DNA of 64,000 nucleotides, taken from the NCBI RefSeq assembly GCF_009760925.1, contig NZ_VRLV01000003.1:62001-126000 (forward strand). The letters are read 5' to 3'. A program made the position numbers and the translations under genes. Below are positions 1 through 9,164 of this stretch, piece by piece. This DNA comes from Nonomuraea typhae (lineage in GTDB: Bacteria; Actinomycetota; Actinomycetes; Streptosporangiales; Streptosporangiaceae). Under the pieces are notes generated by a model. The model did not search any database. It was not told where the DNA came from and saw only the letters and a list, made by a program, of their open reading frames with translations. How positions within the stretch are numbered: the first letter of the stretch is position 1; every line of letters starts with the position of its first letter.

Positions 1-2
1 AC

Positions 3-3000
3 TTCTACTACTCCTCGGTGGCGGAGTTCGGCAAGGCGCACTCGATCCCCGCCCACCAGAACGCCCCTGCCATCCGCGTGCTGCGCAACATCACGCCCGG
101 CCAGACCTTCTCCGTGATCGACTCGCAGGCGTCCGGCTTCGCCGAGACCGGGACCTTCTTCACCTGGGACCCCGCCCGCGCCTACCACGTGGACTACGAG
201 CACCGCACGTACTGGTCCTACAGCTACTGGGGGTGGTGGTACAGCTGGTCGGTCTCGACGTTCCGGTTCGGCGCGCACTACCACCCGTTCGTGGAGCTGT
301 TCACCAAGGAACTGAACATCTGGGGCCTGCGCGGCGTGCTGAACCGGCGCATCCAGGTCAGCCCGCAGAGCGTGCCCGGCAGCCCGGCGCCGTTCGACTT
401 CGCCGCCTATCAGCCGGACTTCACGGTGGCCCAGCCGTACCCGAAGGAAGAGGTCGACTTCAGTTACGGCGGGGCGTACGCGCCGTACAACTGGGAGTTG
501 TTCTTCCACCTGCCGATGCTGATCGCCGGCAAGCTCGCCGCCAACCAGCGCTTCGAGGAGGCGCTGGAGTGGTACCACTACGTCTTCGACCCGACCAGCA
601 CCGACACCGAGACGCCCGACCCCGCGACGCCGCAGCAGAAGTACTGGATCACCAAGCCGTTCTTCGAGACGACCAAGGACGGCTACTACAAGCAGAAGAT
701 CGAGAACATGCTGCTGGCGATCGCCAAGGGTGACGCCGAGCTGCGGGCGCAGGTGGCCGAGTGGCGTCAGCACCCCTTCAGCCCGCACACCATCGCGCGG
801 ATGCGGACCGTCGCCTACCAGAAGAACGTGCTGATCAAGTACATCCAGACCCTGACCGCGTGGGGTGACCAGCTCTTCGCCCAGGACACGATCGAGTCGA
901 TCAACGAGGCGACGCAGCTGTACGTGCTGGCCGGGACCATCCTCGGGCCGCGGCCCAAGAGCGTGCCGCGGCGGGTGCCCAGCCCCGTCCGCACCTTCTA
1001 CCAGCTCCAGGCGCGCGGGATCGACGACTTCGGCAACGTGCTGCTCCAAGTGGAGAACCTGCTGCCCGGCGTGCCGGGGCCCACCGCGCCCGCCCCGGAG
1101 GGGCCGGAGCTGCCCCGGCTGGACGTGCTGTACTTCGGCGTCCCGAACAACGACAAGCTCCTCGCCCTGTGGGACACCGTCGAGGATCGGCTCTTCAAGA
1201 TCCGGCACTGCATGAACATCGAGGGCGTGGTCCGGCAGCTGCCGCTGTTCGAGCCGCCCATCGATCCCGCGCTGCTGGTCAAGGCAGCCGCGGCGGGGCT
1301 CGACGTCGCGGCGGCGATCAGCGACATCAACGCGCCGATGCCGCCCTACCGCTTCCCCGTCATGATCCAGCGGGCCCAGGAGGTCTGCGCCGCGGTCACC
1401 GCGCTCGGCGCCGCCATGCTCGCCGCGCTGGAGAAGCGTGACGGGGAAACGCTGGCCGCGCTGCGCTCCAGCCACGAGATCGCCGTGCTCGACCTGCTCA
1501 GGGACGTGCGCGAGAGCCAGGTGCGGGAGGCGCAGGCGACCAAGGAGGCCAACCAGCGCAACCGCGACCTCGCGGAGCTGCGCCGCGCCTACCACCAGCG
1601 GCTGCTCGACCAGGGGCTGAACACCGGCGAGAAGGTCGCGCTGGCGCTGTCCGGCGTCTCGCTCGGGCTGGAGGCCGCGGTCGCGGTCGGCTACGTGCTG
1701 TCCGGCGGGCTGAGCCTGATCCCGACGTTCCTGGCCGGCGCCGCCGGATTCGGCGGCTCGCCCACGGTCTCGGGCAGCATCGGCGGCCCGCAGGTGGGCA
1801 AGTCGGCCGAGATGGCGGTGGCCACGCTGCGCTCGCTGGCCACCGCGGCCGAGAAGGGCGCCGCGATGGCCGGCGTCCTGGCCGGTCACGCGCGGCGGGC
1901 CCAGGACTGGGAGTACCAGCGCAACCTGGCCGCCACCGAGCTGCCGCAGATCGACAAGCAGATCCTCGCCGCGGAGATCCGGCACCAGATCGCCCGGCAG
2001 GATCTGCGCCACCACGACAAGCAGCGCGCCAACGCCGCCGTCGAGGACGAGTTCCAGCGCGGCAAGTTCACCAACGCCGAGCTGTACGACTGGATGATCG
2101 GCCAGCTGTCCACGGTGTACTTCCAGAGCTACCAGCTCGCCTTCGACCTGGCCAAGCGGGCCGAGCGCTGCTTCCGCTACGAGCTGGGGCTGTCCGACTC
2201 CTCCTACATCCGCCACGGCTACTGGGACAGCCTGCGCAAGGGCCTGCTCGCCGGCGAGCGGCTCGGCCACGACCTGCGCCGCCTCGACGCCGCGTTCCTG
2301 GACCTGAACAAGCGCGAGTACGAGCTGACCAAGCACGTCTCGCTGGCCCAGATCGACCCGGTGGCGCTGCTGCAGCTCAAGCGGAACGGCGAGTGCCTGA
2401 TCGACTTGCCCGAGGTGCTCTTCGACCTGGACCACCCCGGTCACTACTTCCGCCGCGTCCAGTCGGTCTCGCTCACGGTCCCGTGCGTCGTCGGGCCCTA
2501 CGGCAGCGTGGCCGCCACGCTGACCCTCACCGGCGACAGCCTGCGCAAGGACGCGACCCTGCTGGCGGGCAAGTACGCCAGGAACCCGGCGGGCGACACC
2601 CGCTTCCGCGACGGCCTGACCGGCGTGCAGTCCATCGCCACCAGCACGGCCGTGGACGACGACGGGCTGTTCGACCTGGCCTTCGAGGACGACAGATACC
2701 TGCCGTTCGAGGGCGCGGGCGCGATCGGCTCCTGGCACCTGCGGCTGAACGCGGACGTGCCGCAGTTCGACCTCGGCACCATCTCGGACGTGGTGATCCA
2801 TCTGCGGTACACCGCGCGCGAGGGCGGCGCCCTGCTGCGCGCCGAGGCGCTCAAGAACATCGACGACACCCTGTCGGCCGCGCTCCTGGCCGGCGGCCGC
2901 AAGGGCCTGTACCGGGCGCTGGACCTCAAGCGGGAGTTCCCCGACGCGTTCTACCGGTTCCTGCACCCGGCCAACCCGGCCGACGAGCAGGAGATGACGC

Positions 3001-3329
3001 TGGGCGACCTGGCCGAGCGCCTGCCCCTGTTCACCCGCGCCTTCCCCACCAGGAAGGTCAGGGCCGTGGAGGTCGCGGCGCTCATGGCCGACGGCCAGAC
3101 CTACGAGGTGGCCGTGCAGCCCGTGGGCGGCGCTCTGCTCCCGCTGGTTCCCGACACCGTCTACCAGGGCATGCACCGCGCCCACCGGGACCTCACCGGA
3201 AGCGAGGCGCCGATGACCGGCTGGACGCTCAAGATCCGCCGGTCCGGGGCCCCCGACTTCCGCTCCCTGCCGCCGGACGAGGTGCGCGAGCTCTTCCTCA
3301 TCGTCAACTACACCGTGGAGCGCCCATGA
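3..3329 (+). CDS. Tc toxin subunit A, C-terminal part (5' end outside window)
   Basis: The reading frame is open from the first complete codon of the window, so this is the 3' end (about 1,108 residues) of a longer gene. The sequence resembles the distal half of TcA proteins of insecticidal Tc (ABC) toxins. It contains an aromatic-rich segment near residues 60-80, a long helical region, a hydrophobic glycine/alanine-rich segment near residues 540-600 matching the translocation channel, and the conserved C-terminal TcB-binding region with motifs such as GHYFRRVQSVSLTVPCVVGP near 815-835. In the family, TcA forms a pentameric syringe that injects the TcB/TcC cocoon payload. No TcB or TcC gene follows, so partners must lie upstream or elsewhere. 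The stop overlaps the next start (ATGA). Family assignment is firm; target and role in this organism are unknown. Confidence 0.9.
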   Translation, partial: FYYSSVAEFGKAHSIPAHQNAPAIRVLRNITPGQTFSVIDSQASGFAETGTFFTWDPARAYHVDYEHRTYWSYSYWGWWYSWSVSTFRFGAHYHPFVELFTKELNIWGLRGVLNRRIQVSPQSVPGSPAPFDFAAYQPDFTVAQPYPKEEVDFSYGGAYAPYNWELFFHLPMLIAGKLAANQRFEEALEWYHYVFDPTSTDTETPDPATPQQKYWITKPFFETTKDGYYKQKIENMLLAIAKGDAELRAQVAEWRQHPFSPHTIARMRTVAYQKNVLIKYIQTLTAWGDQLFAQDTIESINEATQLYVLAGTILGPRPKSVPRRVPSPVRTFYQLQARGIDDFGNVLLQVENLLPGVPGPTAPAPEGPELPRLDVLYFGVPNNDKLLALWDTVEDRLFKIRHCMNIEGVVRQLPLFEPPIDPALLVKAAAAGLDVAAAISDINAPMPPYRFPVMIQRAQEVCAAVTALGAAMLAALEKRDGETLAALRSSHEIAVLDLLRDVRESQVREAQATKEANQRNRDLAELRRAYHQRLLDQGLNTGEKVALALSGVSLGLEAAVAVGYVLSGGLSLIPTFLAGAAGFGGSPTVSGSIGGPQVGKSAEMAVATLRSLATAAEKGAAMAGVLAGHARRAQDWEYQRNLAATELPQIDKQILAAEIRHQIARQDLRHHDKQRANAAVEDEFQRGKFTNAELYDWMIGQLSTVYFQSYQLAFDLAKRAERCFRYELGLSDSSYIRHGYWDSLRKGLLAGERLGHDLRRLDAAFLDLNKREYELTKHVSLAQIDPVALLQLKRNGECLIDLPEVLFDLDHPGHYFRRVQSVSLTVPCVVGPYGSVAATLTLTGDSLRKDATLLAGKYARNPAGDTRFRDGLTGVQSIATSTAVDDDGLFDLAFEDDRYLPFEGAGAIGSWHLRLNADVPQFDLGTISDVVIHLRYTAREGGALLRAEALKNIDDTLSAALLAGGRKGLYRALDLKREFPDAFYRFLHPANPADEQEMTLGDLAERLPLFTRAFPTRKVRAVEVAALMADGQTYEVAVQPVGGALLPLVPDTVYQGMHRAHRDLTGSEAPMTGWTLKIRRSGAPDFRSLPPDEVRELFLIVNYTVERP

Positions 3330-3670
3330 CGGTCCTGCTGAGCGACGACGAGATCGCGACCATCGTCGAGCGCGTCGTATGGGTCGCCCGGCCGGAGCGC
3401 GTGCTGATGTTCGGCTCCTACGCCAAGGGCCGGGCGCACGCGCGCAGCGATCTCGATCTCCTCGTCGTCATGCCCACCGGCACCCCGGACCCGCCCCGCC
3501 CGTCGGACTTCACGCCCTACCTGGGCGGCGGCGCGGTGCGGGTGGACGTGCACGTGGTCACCGAGGAGGAGCTGCGCGAGTACGGCAGGCAGGAGCACCA
3601 CTTCCTTCACTCGGTGCTGCGCACGTGCCGGACGCTGTACCCGGCTACGGCGGCCGCTGGCTGCCGGTGA
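3326..3670 (+). CDS. Minimal nucleotidyltransferase (MNT-type)
   Basis: A 114-residue protein starting with the ATG that overlaps the TcA stop by four bases, implying translational coupling. It carries the polymerase-beta-like nucleotidyltransferase signature GS-x10-D-x-D (G30, S31, D42, D44) followed by the hydrophobic strand LLVVM, and a third acidic position is likely in VRVDVHVVT. Stand-alone MNT proteins usually pair with a HEPN partner as antitoxins that AMPylate the HEPN toxin, or act as small-molecule nucleotidyltransferases. No HEPN gene is adjacent. The coupling to a Tc toxin gene is unusual and may point to modification of the toxin or host target, but that is inference. Confidence 0.8.
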   Translation: MTVLLSDDEIATIVERVVWVARPERVLMFGSYAKGRAHARSDLDLLVVMPTGTPDPPRPSDFTPYLGGGAVRVDVHVVTEEELREYGRQEHHFLHSVLRTCRTLYPATAAAGCR

Positions 3671-3700
3671 CACGCTCACCGGCCTGGCAGCGCGCGGCGG

Positions 3701-3991
3701 TCAGGGCACCACGTGCAGCGCGGCCAGGATCCGGGCGGGGTCGTCCAGGTAGGGGTAGTCGCCCGCGCGGATCCGCAGGTCGCCGATCAGAACCGCGAGC
3801 AGGTCACGCTCCTCCGGGCTGACCGGGATCTTCGACTTGGTCAGGTCGGCGCACAGCACGTTCAGCATGTAGATCGGCTCTCCGACGTCGTGCAGGCTCC
3901 GATACGTCTCGAGGTGCCGTTCGAGCCGGTCGGCCAGCCGGTCCAGCAGATCCCGCGAGCCGTCGTACAGCTGCTGACGATCGATCGCCAC
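3701..3991 (-). CDS. Conserved hypothetical protein, 96 residues
   Basis: A short soluble acidic protein with a GTG start, convergent with the nucleotidyltransferase gene. It is predicted mostly helical: an N-terminal Leu/Arg-rich amphipathic helix (residues 5-33) and a second helix around VSPEERDLLAVLIGDLRIRA. There are no membrane segments, no Cys cluster and no recognisable catalytic motif. Codon-position GC bias is normal for a real actinobacterial gene. I do not recognise the family. Its position near a toxin gene and a minimal nucleotidyltransferase makes an immunity or antitoxin role conceivable, but nothing in the sequence shows it. Confidence 0.6.
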   Translation of the reverse strand: MAIDRQQLYDGSRDLLDRLADRLERHLETYRSLHDVGEPIYMLNVLCADLTKSKIPVSPEERDLLAVLIGDLRIRAGDYPYLDDPARILAALHVVP

Positions 3992-4030
3992 GCCCGCACT
4001 CTACTGCGGTTCCGTACGGCGGCGCCCGGG

Positions 4031-4618
4031 TCAGGGCCGCCACATGGGCCAGAACCTGGCGCCGTCGGGCAGGACGATCGGCCGGCGCTCGGTGTACCCG
4101 TTGCGCAGGTAGAGGCGGGTGCTGGCGGTGCTGGCGGACTCCAGGTAGGCCGGGAGGCCGCTCAGCGTGGCGTGGTGATGGTCCATCAGGGCGGTGCCCA
4201 GGCCGTGGTTCTGGTGGTCCGGCCGCACGGCCAGGAACAGCAGGTGGTGGTGCGGTTCCTGGGGGTGGCTGGCCTCGAGCAGCTCGTCCACGACCTGGAA
4301 GCGCTCCCGGTGCGGCCCCACCGCCTCGGCCAGGCGGCGGTCGTAGTCGTCGGGCGCCGGCAGAGGCTCCTCGCGATGGAACCAGACGGCGGTGGCCAGC
4401 GGGGCGGCGCCGGCGCCGGGAATGACGTCGACGTGGCCGCGTTTGAAGGCGTCCTCGACCATGATGGCGGCCCAGGCGGACATGAGCGGAGCCCGCCGGC
4501 CGGGGTCGGGGATCATGTAGGCGACGACGTCCAGACCGGCGAACGCGGTGCCGACCAGGTGTGCGACCTGGTCGAGGTCGGCGTAGTCCGCCCGGTGGAC
4601 GGCAGGAGTCGGGGACAT
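4031..4618 (-). CDS. GNAT-family N-acetyltransferase
   Basis: A 195-residue protein with the GNAT fold signature. Motif A lies near residues 125-145 (LFLAVRPDHQNHGLGTALMD), giving the acetyl-CoA pyrophosphate loop Q-x-x-G-x-G. The C-terminal STRLYLRNGYTERR segment is the usual motif B. Many such proteins acetylate amines on antibiotics, amino acids or protein N-termini; the substrate is not visible here. It is the last gene of a three-gene minus-strand operon after the GPP34 and permease genes, with only 25 bases separating it from the permease. Confidence 0.85.
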   Translation of the reverse strand: MSPTPAVHRADYADLDQVAHLVGTAFAGLDVVAYMIPDPGRRAPLMSAWAAIMVEDAFKRGHVDVIPGAGAAPLATAVWFHREEPLPAPDDYDRRLAEAVGPHRERFQVVDELLEASHPQEPHHHLLFLAVRPDHQNHGLGTALMDHHHATLSGLPAYLESASTASTRLYLRNGYTERRPIVLPDGARFWPMWRP

Positions 4619-4643
4619 GGGTGTGCTCCCTGGTGGGTGAGGA

Positions 4644-6113
4644 TCAGGACGCGAGGGCCTTGGCGCCCTGGCCGATCTGGATGTAGACGCCGGGGCGGCG
4701 CAGGTGCAGGACGAAGGCCCAGGCCAGGCCGAGCACGGCGGCCACGCCGTACAGGCTGGGGAGGATGATCACGAGAGGGTCGTCGCCGGGCACGCCGAGC
4801 AGGGTCGCGAAGTTGGTGATGGCCAGCCCGAGCATGACCACCAGGATGACGGCGGCGGCCACCGGGGCGAGCAGGGTGTGGGTGCGGGGTTCGTCGTGGG
4901 GGTTGCGGGCGAAGTAGATCGGCACGGAGATCGCGGTCACGGTGAGGAGCAGCAGGATGCCGAAGCCGCCCAGGGTGCCGCCGAAGTAGAACAGCTGCAC
5001 CATCGGGTCGAGCCCGAGCAGGGCGTAGACGACGATGACCAGCAGGCCGAGGCAGCTCTGGGCGATGGATCCGGTCTTGGGGGCGCCGGTGCGGGCGGTG
5101 GTGCGGCCGAACACCTCGGGCAGCACGCGCTCCCTGCCGAGCGCGAACAGGTACCGGGCGCTGGTGTTGTGGAAGGAGAGCATGGCGGCGAAGGTGCTGG
5201 TGATGAAGAGGACCCGGCCGGCGGTGGCCACCACGTCCCCCATCTGGTCGGCGGCCAGGATGAAGATGGTTTCCGCGCTGTCGCGGCGGGCGACGGCGGC
5301 CATGTTGCCCGCGCCCACGGCCACCTGCATGGTCCACGACGACAGCGCGTACACGCCGGCGATCACGGCGACTGCGAGGTAGGTCGCGCCCGGGATGGTG
5401 CGGCGCGGGTCGCGCGACTCCTCGGAGAACACGACGGCCGCCTCGAATCCGACGAATCCCAGGATGGCGATGACCAGCAGCGCCCCGACCCCGGGTGAGA
5501 ACAGCTCCGCCGGCGACAGCGCCTGCCAGGGCAGCGCGGCCTCGGCGGGGTTGAGCAGGCCGGCCACGTCGAAGAGCAGGATGACCGCGATCTCCGCCGT
5601 CAGCAGGACGGCCAGGACGCGGCCGTTGAGGTCGACCCGGGACAGGCCGAGCACGACGACCAGCGCCCAGGCCAGCAGGGCGACCACCCACCAGGGCACG
5701 GTCACGCCGAGCCAGGCGGCCAGCAGCGGGACCGAGGCGGCGCCGAACACCCCGTACAGGGCGACCTGGATGGCGTTGTAGGCCAGCAGCGCGCACCAGG
5801 CGGCCGCCACGCCCGCGGGGCGGCCCAGGCCGTGGGTGACGTAGGTGTAGAAGGCCCCGGCGTTGGCCATGTACCGCGCCATCGCCACATATCCAACGGC
5901 GAAGAGGGCGAGAACCGCGCCGACCACGAGGAACACGATCGGCAGCCCGGTGATCCCGGTGACGGCGTAACCGGTGGTCACCACGCCGGCGATGACGCTG
6001 AGCGGCCCGGCGGCCGACAGGACGAAGAACGCCACAGCGGGCACGCCGAGGCGGTTGGCGGCCAGCGCGGCGGTGATCCGGTCGCCTGGGGGATGGCGGT
6101 GGGCGTGTGTCAA
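4644..6113 (-). CDS. APC-family amino acid/polyamine permease
   Basis: A 489-residue integral membrane protein with about twelve hydrophobic segments. The N-terminal segment with GVPAVAFFVLSAAGPLSVIA matches the first helix of amino acid-polyamine-organocation transporters. Motifs such as ILGFVGFEAAVVFSEESRDP (consensus GFE...EE..nP on helix 6 and the following loop) support proton-coupled amino acid uptake or exchange. The start is TTG, supported by a purine-rich AAAGGGA eight bases upstream. It lies between the GPP34 gene (27 bases upstream) and an acetyltransferase (25 bases downstream), so the three are probably co-transcribed. The substrate cannot be told from sequence. Confidence 0.85.
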   Translation of the reverse strand: MTHAHRHPPGDRITAALAANRLGVPAVAFFVLSAAGPLSVIAGVVTTGYAVTGITGLPIVFLVVGAVLALFAVGYVAMARYMANAGAFYTYVTHGLGRPAGVAAAWCALLAYNAIQVALYGVFGAASVPLLAAWLGVTVPWWVVALLAWALVVVLGLSRVDLNGRVLAVLLTAEIAVILLFDVAGLLNPAEAALPWQALSPAELFSPGVGALLVIAILGFVGFEAAVVFSEESRDPRRTIPGATYLAVAVIAGVYALSSWTMQVAVGAGNMAAVARRDSAETIFILAADQMGDVVATAGRVLFITSTFAAMLSFHNTSARYLFALGRERVLPEVFGRTTARTGAPKTGSIAQSCLGLLVIVVYALLGLDPMVQLFYFGGTLGGFGILLLLTVTAISVPIYFARNPHDEPRTHTLLAPVAAAVILVVMLGLAITNFATLLGVPGDDPLVIILPSLYGVAAVLGLAWAFVLHLRRPGVYIQIGQGAKALAS

Positions 6114-6140
6114 GGGTTTCCCTTTCGCAGCGTTGGGGGG

Positions 6141-6812
6141 TCAGAAGCGATGAGTGCGATAGGTCAGTACGGCGTCGCCCACGGACGAGCGCACCTGGCG
6201 GGCGATGGCGGTCAGCGGCGCGGGCAGGGCGCGCAGGACGGCCGCCAGGTACTCCTCGGCGGTGCGGCGCACGGCCGGATCGTTCAGCAGGGTAGGCGTC
6301 AGGCCGCACCCGTCGGCCAGGGCGAGGAGCATCATGTCCTGCTCGGCCACGGGGCGGTGCGCGAGCAGGCTGCCCCGGAGCCGCTCCGGCGGCCAGGCGG
6401 CTCTGCCGTACACGGTGCGGTCGGCGTACTTGTACCGGGAGGGGCGATGGCGCAGCAGGCGGGGTTGCTCACGGACCAGGAGCCCGGCGGCGATGAGCCG
6501 GTCGGCCACCTTGGTGACGGCCTGTGTCTCCAGGTAGGCCAGCCAGGTGGGGATCGTGGTGTGCTGCGGGTGCGCGACGAGCTCGGCCAGCACACTGGCG
6601 GCCAGGGGGTCCGGGACGGGGGCGGGGCTGGTGACGGTCAGCCGCTCTTCGCGTACGGCCAGCCGCCCGGCGAACACCAGCTCGGCCAGGAGGGCTCCGG
6701 ACAGAGCCAGGCCGATGCTGTGCGGGTGCAGGCGGGGCTGGCCGGAGATGGTGACGTCCCAGGCGACCAGGAACAGATCGTCGGCCAGGGGGAGGGGCGG
6801 GCGGGATGTCAT
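6141..6812 (-). CDS. GPP34 (GOLPH3-like) family phosphoprotein
   Basis: A protein of about 223 residues of the GPP34 family, recognised from the N-terminal LADDLFLVAWD block, the G-x-A-L-S-G-A-L-L-A-E-L helix and the later region around LVREQPRLLRHRPSRYKY. Eukaryotic GOLPH3 binds phosphatidylinositol-4-phosphate at the Golgi. Actinobacterial members are common, their function is not established, and they are often found with transporters or regulators. I chose the ATG at 6812; an in-frame ATG at 6941 exists, but the extra 43 residues are lower in GC and unlike the family N-terminus. It is the first gene of the GPP34-permease-acetyltransferase operon. Confidence 0.75.
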   Translation of the reverse strand: MTSRPPLPLADDLFLVAWDVTISGQPRLHPHSIGLALSGALLAELVFAGRLAVREERLTVTSPAPVPDPLAASVLAELVAHPQHTTIPTWLAYLETQAVTKVADRLIAAGLLVREQPRLLRHRPSRYKYADRTVYGRAAWPPERLRGSLLAHRPVAEQDMMLLALADGCGLTPTLLNDPAVRRTAEEYLAAVLRALPAPLTAIARQVRSSVGDAVLTYRTHRF

Positions 6813-7170
6813 GACGGTAGATGGGGAAAGATCACCCCGAGCGCGAACTTGTGTAGGCGTTGGGGGGTCTATCGGCGGTTTGTTCCATTTCGGGCCTCCT
6901 CGCCGGATTTCCGCCTGTGCGTTGAATCCGCAGTTTTCCAACCCGGTTGATCATGGTGAATGCACCCGTGAGACGTCAAGCATCACTTGACCCTTGGCCG
7001 GTATCGGAAAGACCGTAAACCCCGATACAACACTCCGTTAGCGAGGGGAAACGGCCGGAGGGAGAATAGTCCCAGTTCACACGTGAGTTCTGGCCCTTTG
7101 AAAGCGGATTGCAGGAGACGTGGCCGTCAATGGTGGAGCACCCCTCAGCCCGACCACCGAGGAGATCCCG
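6813..7170. other. Divergent intergenic region of 358 bases
   Basis: Noticeably lower in GC than its surroundings. It separates the minus-strand GPP34 operon from the plus-strand secreted-protein gene and must hold both promoters. A perfect 7-base inverted repeat, GTATCGG (7001-7007) and CCGATAC (7022-7028), with a 14-base loop could be an operator or leader hairpin. I see no convincing -35/-10 pair and no small gene. Confidence 0.5.
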
Positions 7171-7563
7171 ATGACCCGTAGCCTGCTGGGAGCCGCCACC
7201 GCCGCCATCGTCGCCCTGAGCGCCTTCGGCCCGGCCGCCCACGCCTCGAGCGCCACCGCCTCCCAGGCGCCGTCGTTCCTGTTCCAGTACACCTTCAACA
7301 ACCACCTCAAGGTGGCCGGCGGCAACTTCACCGTGGGCGGCCGCGTCTTCCTGACCGTCAAGTTCAACACCGGCAGGGTCGCCTTCTCCAAGTGGGAGAC
7401 CGCCCGCACCCACGCCATCACCCCCGGCGGCGCCATCTACGTCGAGACGACGATCGCCGCCCCCTGCAACGGCGGCCCCAACGGGTACGCCCGCGCCTAC
7501 GACAAGGTCACCGGCAGGTGGTCGCCGCGGCTCCCGGTCACCATCTGCCAGCGCATCGACTGA
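7171..7563 (+). CDS. Small secreted protein of unknown function
   Basis: A 130-residue protein. The ATG at 7171 follows a good ribosome binding site (GAGGAG) and begins a typical Sec signal peptide: MTRS, a hydrophobic core of alternating Leu/Ala/Val, and an Ala-rich end near AAHAS, giving probable cleavage around residue 26. The mature domain of about 100 residues is rich in beta-type residues (repeated Val/Phe/Thr) and has only two Cys (in APCNGG and TICQ), which probably form one disulfide. No enzyme motif is seen. Similar short secreted beta proteins are widespread in actinomycetes and mostly uncharacterised. An upstream in-frame GTG at 7120 would mask the signal peptide and is less likely. 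Confidence 0.75.
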   Translation: MTRSLLGAATAAIVALSAFGPAAHASSATASQAPSFLFQYTFNNHLKVAGGNFTVGGRVFLTVKFNTGRVAFSKWETARTHAITPGGAIYVETTIAAPCNGGPNGYARAYDKVTGRWSPRLPVTICQRID

Positions 7564-7612
7564 CGTCCGCGCGCGGGGATGACGGCACGGGCGTCACGGA
7601 GTTGCACCCTTC

Positions 7613-8440
7613 ATGCACAGGATTCTGGTAACCGGCGCGACCGGGAACGTGGGGCGGCGGGTACTCGCCCGCCTCCTGCGGGAGAACGTCACGGTGCGGG
7701 CGCTGGTCCGCGAGGCACGACACGACCTGCCGCCGCAGGCCGAGGTCGCGGTGGGTGATCTGACGGATCCCGCCGGTCTGGCCTTGGACGAGGTGGACGC
7801 CGTCTTCCTGGTGTGGCCCTTCCTGACGGCCGATCACGCGGAGCAGGTGATCAAGGCGATCGCGGAGGGCGGGCGGAGGCTGGTGTACCTCTCCTCGGCC
7901 GGCGTCGGCCGGCGGCAGGACGACCCGATCAACCGGCTGCACGCCGATCTGGAGCGCCTGATCTCCGAGTCCGGCGCCACCGCGACCGTGCTGCGCGCCG
8001 ACACCGTCGCCGCCAACGCCCGGGGCTGGATCGGGCAGATCCGCGCCGGCGACGTGGTGCGCGGCCCCGGCATCGCCGGGACCGCGGTCGTGCACGAAGA
8101 CGACATCGCCGAGGTGGCCGCCAGGGCGCTCACGGACGAACGGCACGCGGGGGCCGTCCACGTGCTGACCGGGCCGGAGATCCTGACCCGGGCCGACCAG
8201 GTGCGGCTGCTCGGCGACGCGCTGCGCCGGCCGCTGCGCTTCCAGGACGTCCCGGCCGAGGAGGCGCGGCGGCAGATGCTCGCCGACGGCCGCCCGCCGG
8301 CGCTGGTGGAGGCCCTGCTGGCCGCCACCGCCCGGCCCCGCTCGGACCTGATCACCGACACCGTCGAGCAGGTCACGGGCGCACCGGCCCGCGGGTTCGC
8401 CCAGTGGGCACGCGAACACGCGGACGAGTTCCGCCGGTAG
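7613..8440 (+). CDS. NmrA/SDR-type NAD(P)-binding protein
   Basis: A 275-residue atypical short-chain dehydrogenase. The N-terminal ILVTGATGNVGRRVLARLL is the dinucleotide-binding glycine motif GxxGxxG. A central LVYLSSAGVG strand and an N-terminal Rossmann fold followed by a ligand-binding C-terminal half match NmrA-like and NAD(P)H-quinone-reductase-like (QorB/YtfG type) proteins. The canonical YxxxK is not evident, which is normal in this subgroup where many members are redox sensors or ergothioneine/mycothiol-linked reductases. It lies 49 bases after the small secreted protein and is convergent with a TetR gene. Confidence 0.8.
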   Translation: MHRILVTGATGNVGRRVLARLLRENVTVRALVREARHDLPPQAEVAVGDLTDPAGLALDEVDAVFLVWPFLTADHAEQVIKAIAEGGRRLVYLSSAGVGRRQDDPINRLHADLERLISESGATATVLRADTVAANARGWIGQIRAGDVVRGPGIAGTAVVHEDDIAEVAARALTDERHAGAVHVLTGPEILTRADQVRLLGDALRRPLRFQDVPAEEARRQMLADGRPPALVEALLAATARPRSDLITDTVEQVTGAPARGFAQWAREHADEFRR

Positions 8441-8527
8441 GGATTCTCCGGCCTCAGCCGTCCGGGCGAGGTTCCGGGGTGACGGCTCCGCCGTACCTTT
8501 CGATCGCGTACGGCGGGCACGGCGGCG

Positions 8528-9100
8528 TCAGGCGCCGGTGAGCAACCGGTGCAGGGCGGCGAGGTCGGCGGCCATGTCGATCTCCGGCTCCAGCAGCCAC
8601 TGGATCTGCAGTCCGTCGACGGCGGCGATCAGGATGCGGGCCGCCCGCGCGCGGTCGATCTCGCCGGCGTCGCCCGCGGCGGGGAGATCGGCCAGCCGCG
8701 CGGCGACCTCCCGGCGCAGGCGGGCGTAGCGCTCGACGAAGTAGTCGTGCGCGGGGTGCTCGGGCTCGGCGGCCGCGGCCGCGACGTCGAGGAAGAGCTT
8801 GACCAGGCCCGGCGTGGAGACGTTGGCGGCCAGCAGCTTCGCGCCGGCGGAGGCGTCCGACAGGGTGTCGCCGTACGTCTCGGCGCCGATCGCGTCCCTG
8901 GCCTCCAGGACCGCGGTCAGCAGGTTCTCGCGGCTGCCGAAATGGTGGAGGACTCCGGTGTCGGTCATGCCGACGCGCTTGGCGATGTCGCGTACGGAGA
9001 CCTTGCGGCTGCCGGCCTCGGCGTAGATCTCCAGGGCCGCCCGGAGGATCTGCTCCCGCTTGGCGGAGCTCTTGGCGTACGGCCCGCGTGGTGCGCTCAC
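8528..9100 (-). CDS. TetR-family transcriptional regulator
   Basis: A 190-residue protein if translation starts at the GTG at 9100; longer in-frame starts would run into the divergent glycosidase gene. The N-terminal helix-turn-helix is clear: KREQILRAALEIYAEAG, then VSVRDIAKRVGMTDTGVLHHF, ending in the SREN recognition-helix boundary. The C-terminal half is the variable helical ligand-binding and dimerisation domain. It is divergent from the GH1 glycosidase gene with 64 bases between starts, the usual arrangement for a repressor acting on its neighbour. The ligand may be a sugar or glycoside, by context only. Confidence 0.88.
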   Translation of the reverse strand: MSAPRGPYAKSSAKREQILRAALEIYAEAGSRKVSVRDIAKRVGMTDTGVLHHFGSRENLLTAVLEARDAIGAETYGDTLSDASAGAKLLAANVSTPGLVKLFLDVAAAAAEPEHPAHDYFVERYARLRREVAARLADLPAAGDAGEIDRARAARILIAAVDGLQIQWLLEPEIDMAADLAALHRLLTGA

Positions 9101-9164
9101 GCGGAGGATTCTAACGACATCAAACCATTGAGACCCAAGGTTTTCGTGGCTACGCTGAGGCGCC

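Noticed and set aside
3804..4043. A second small minus-strand gene overlapping the 96-residue hypothetical
   Set aside because: Arg/Ala-rich low-complexity shadow in another frame.
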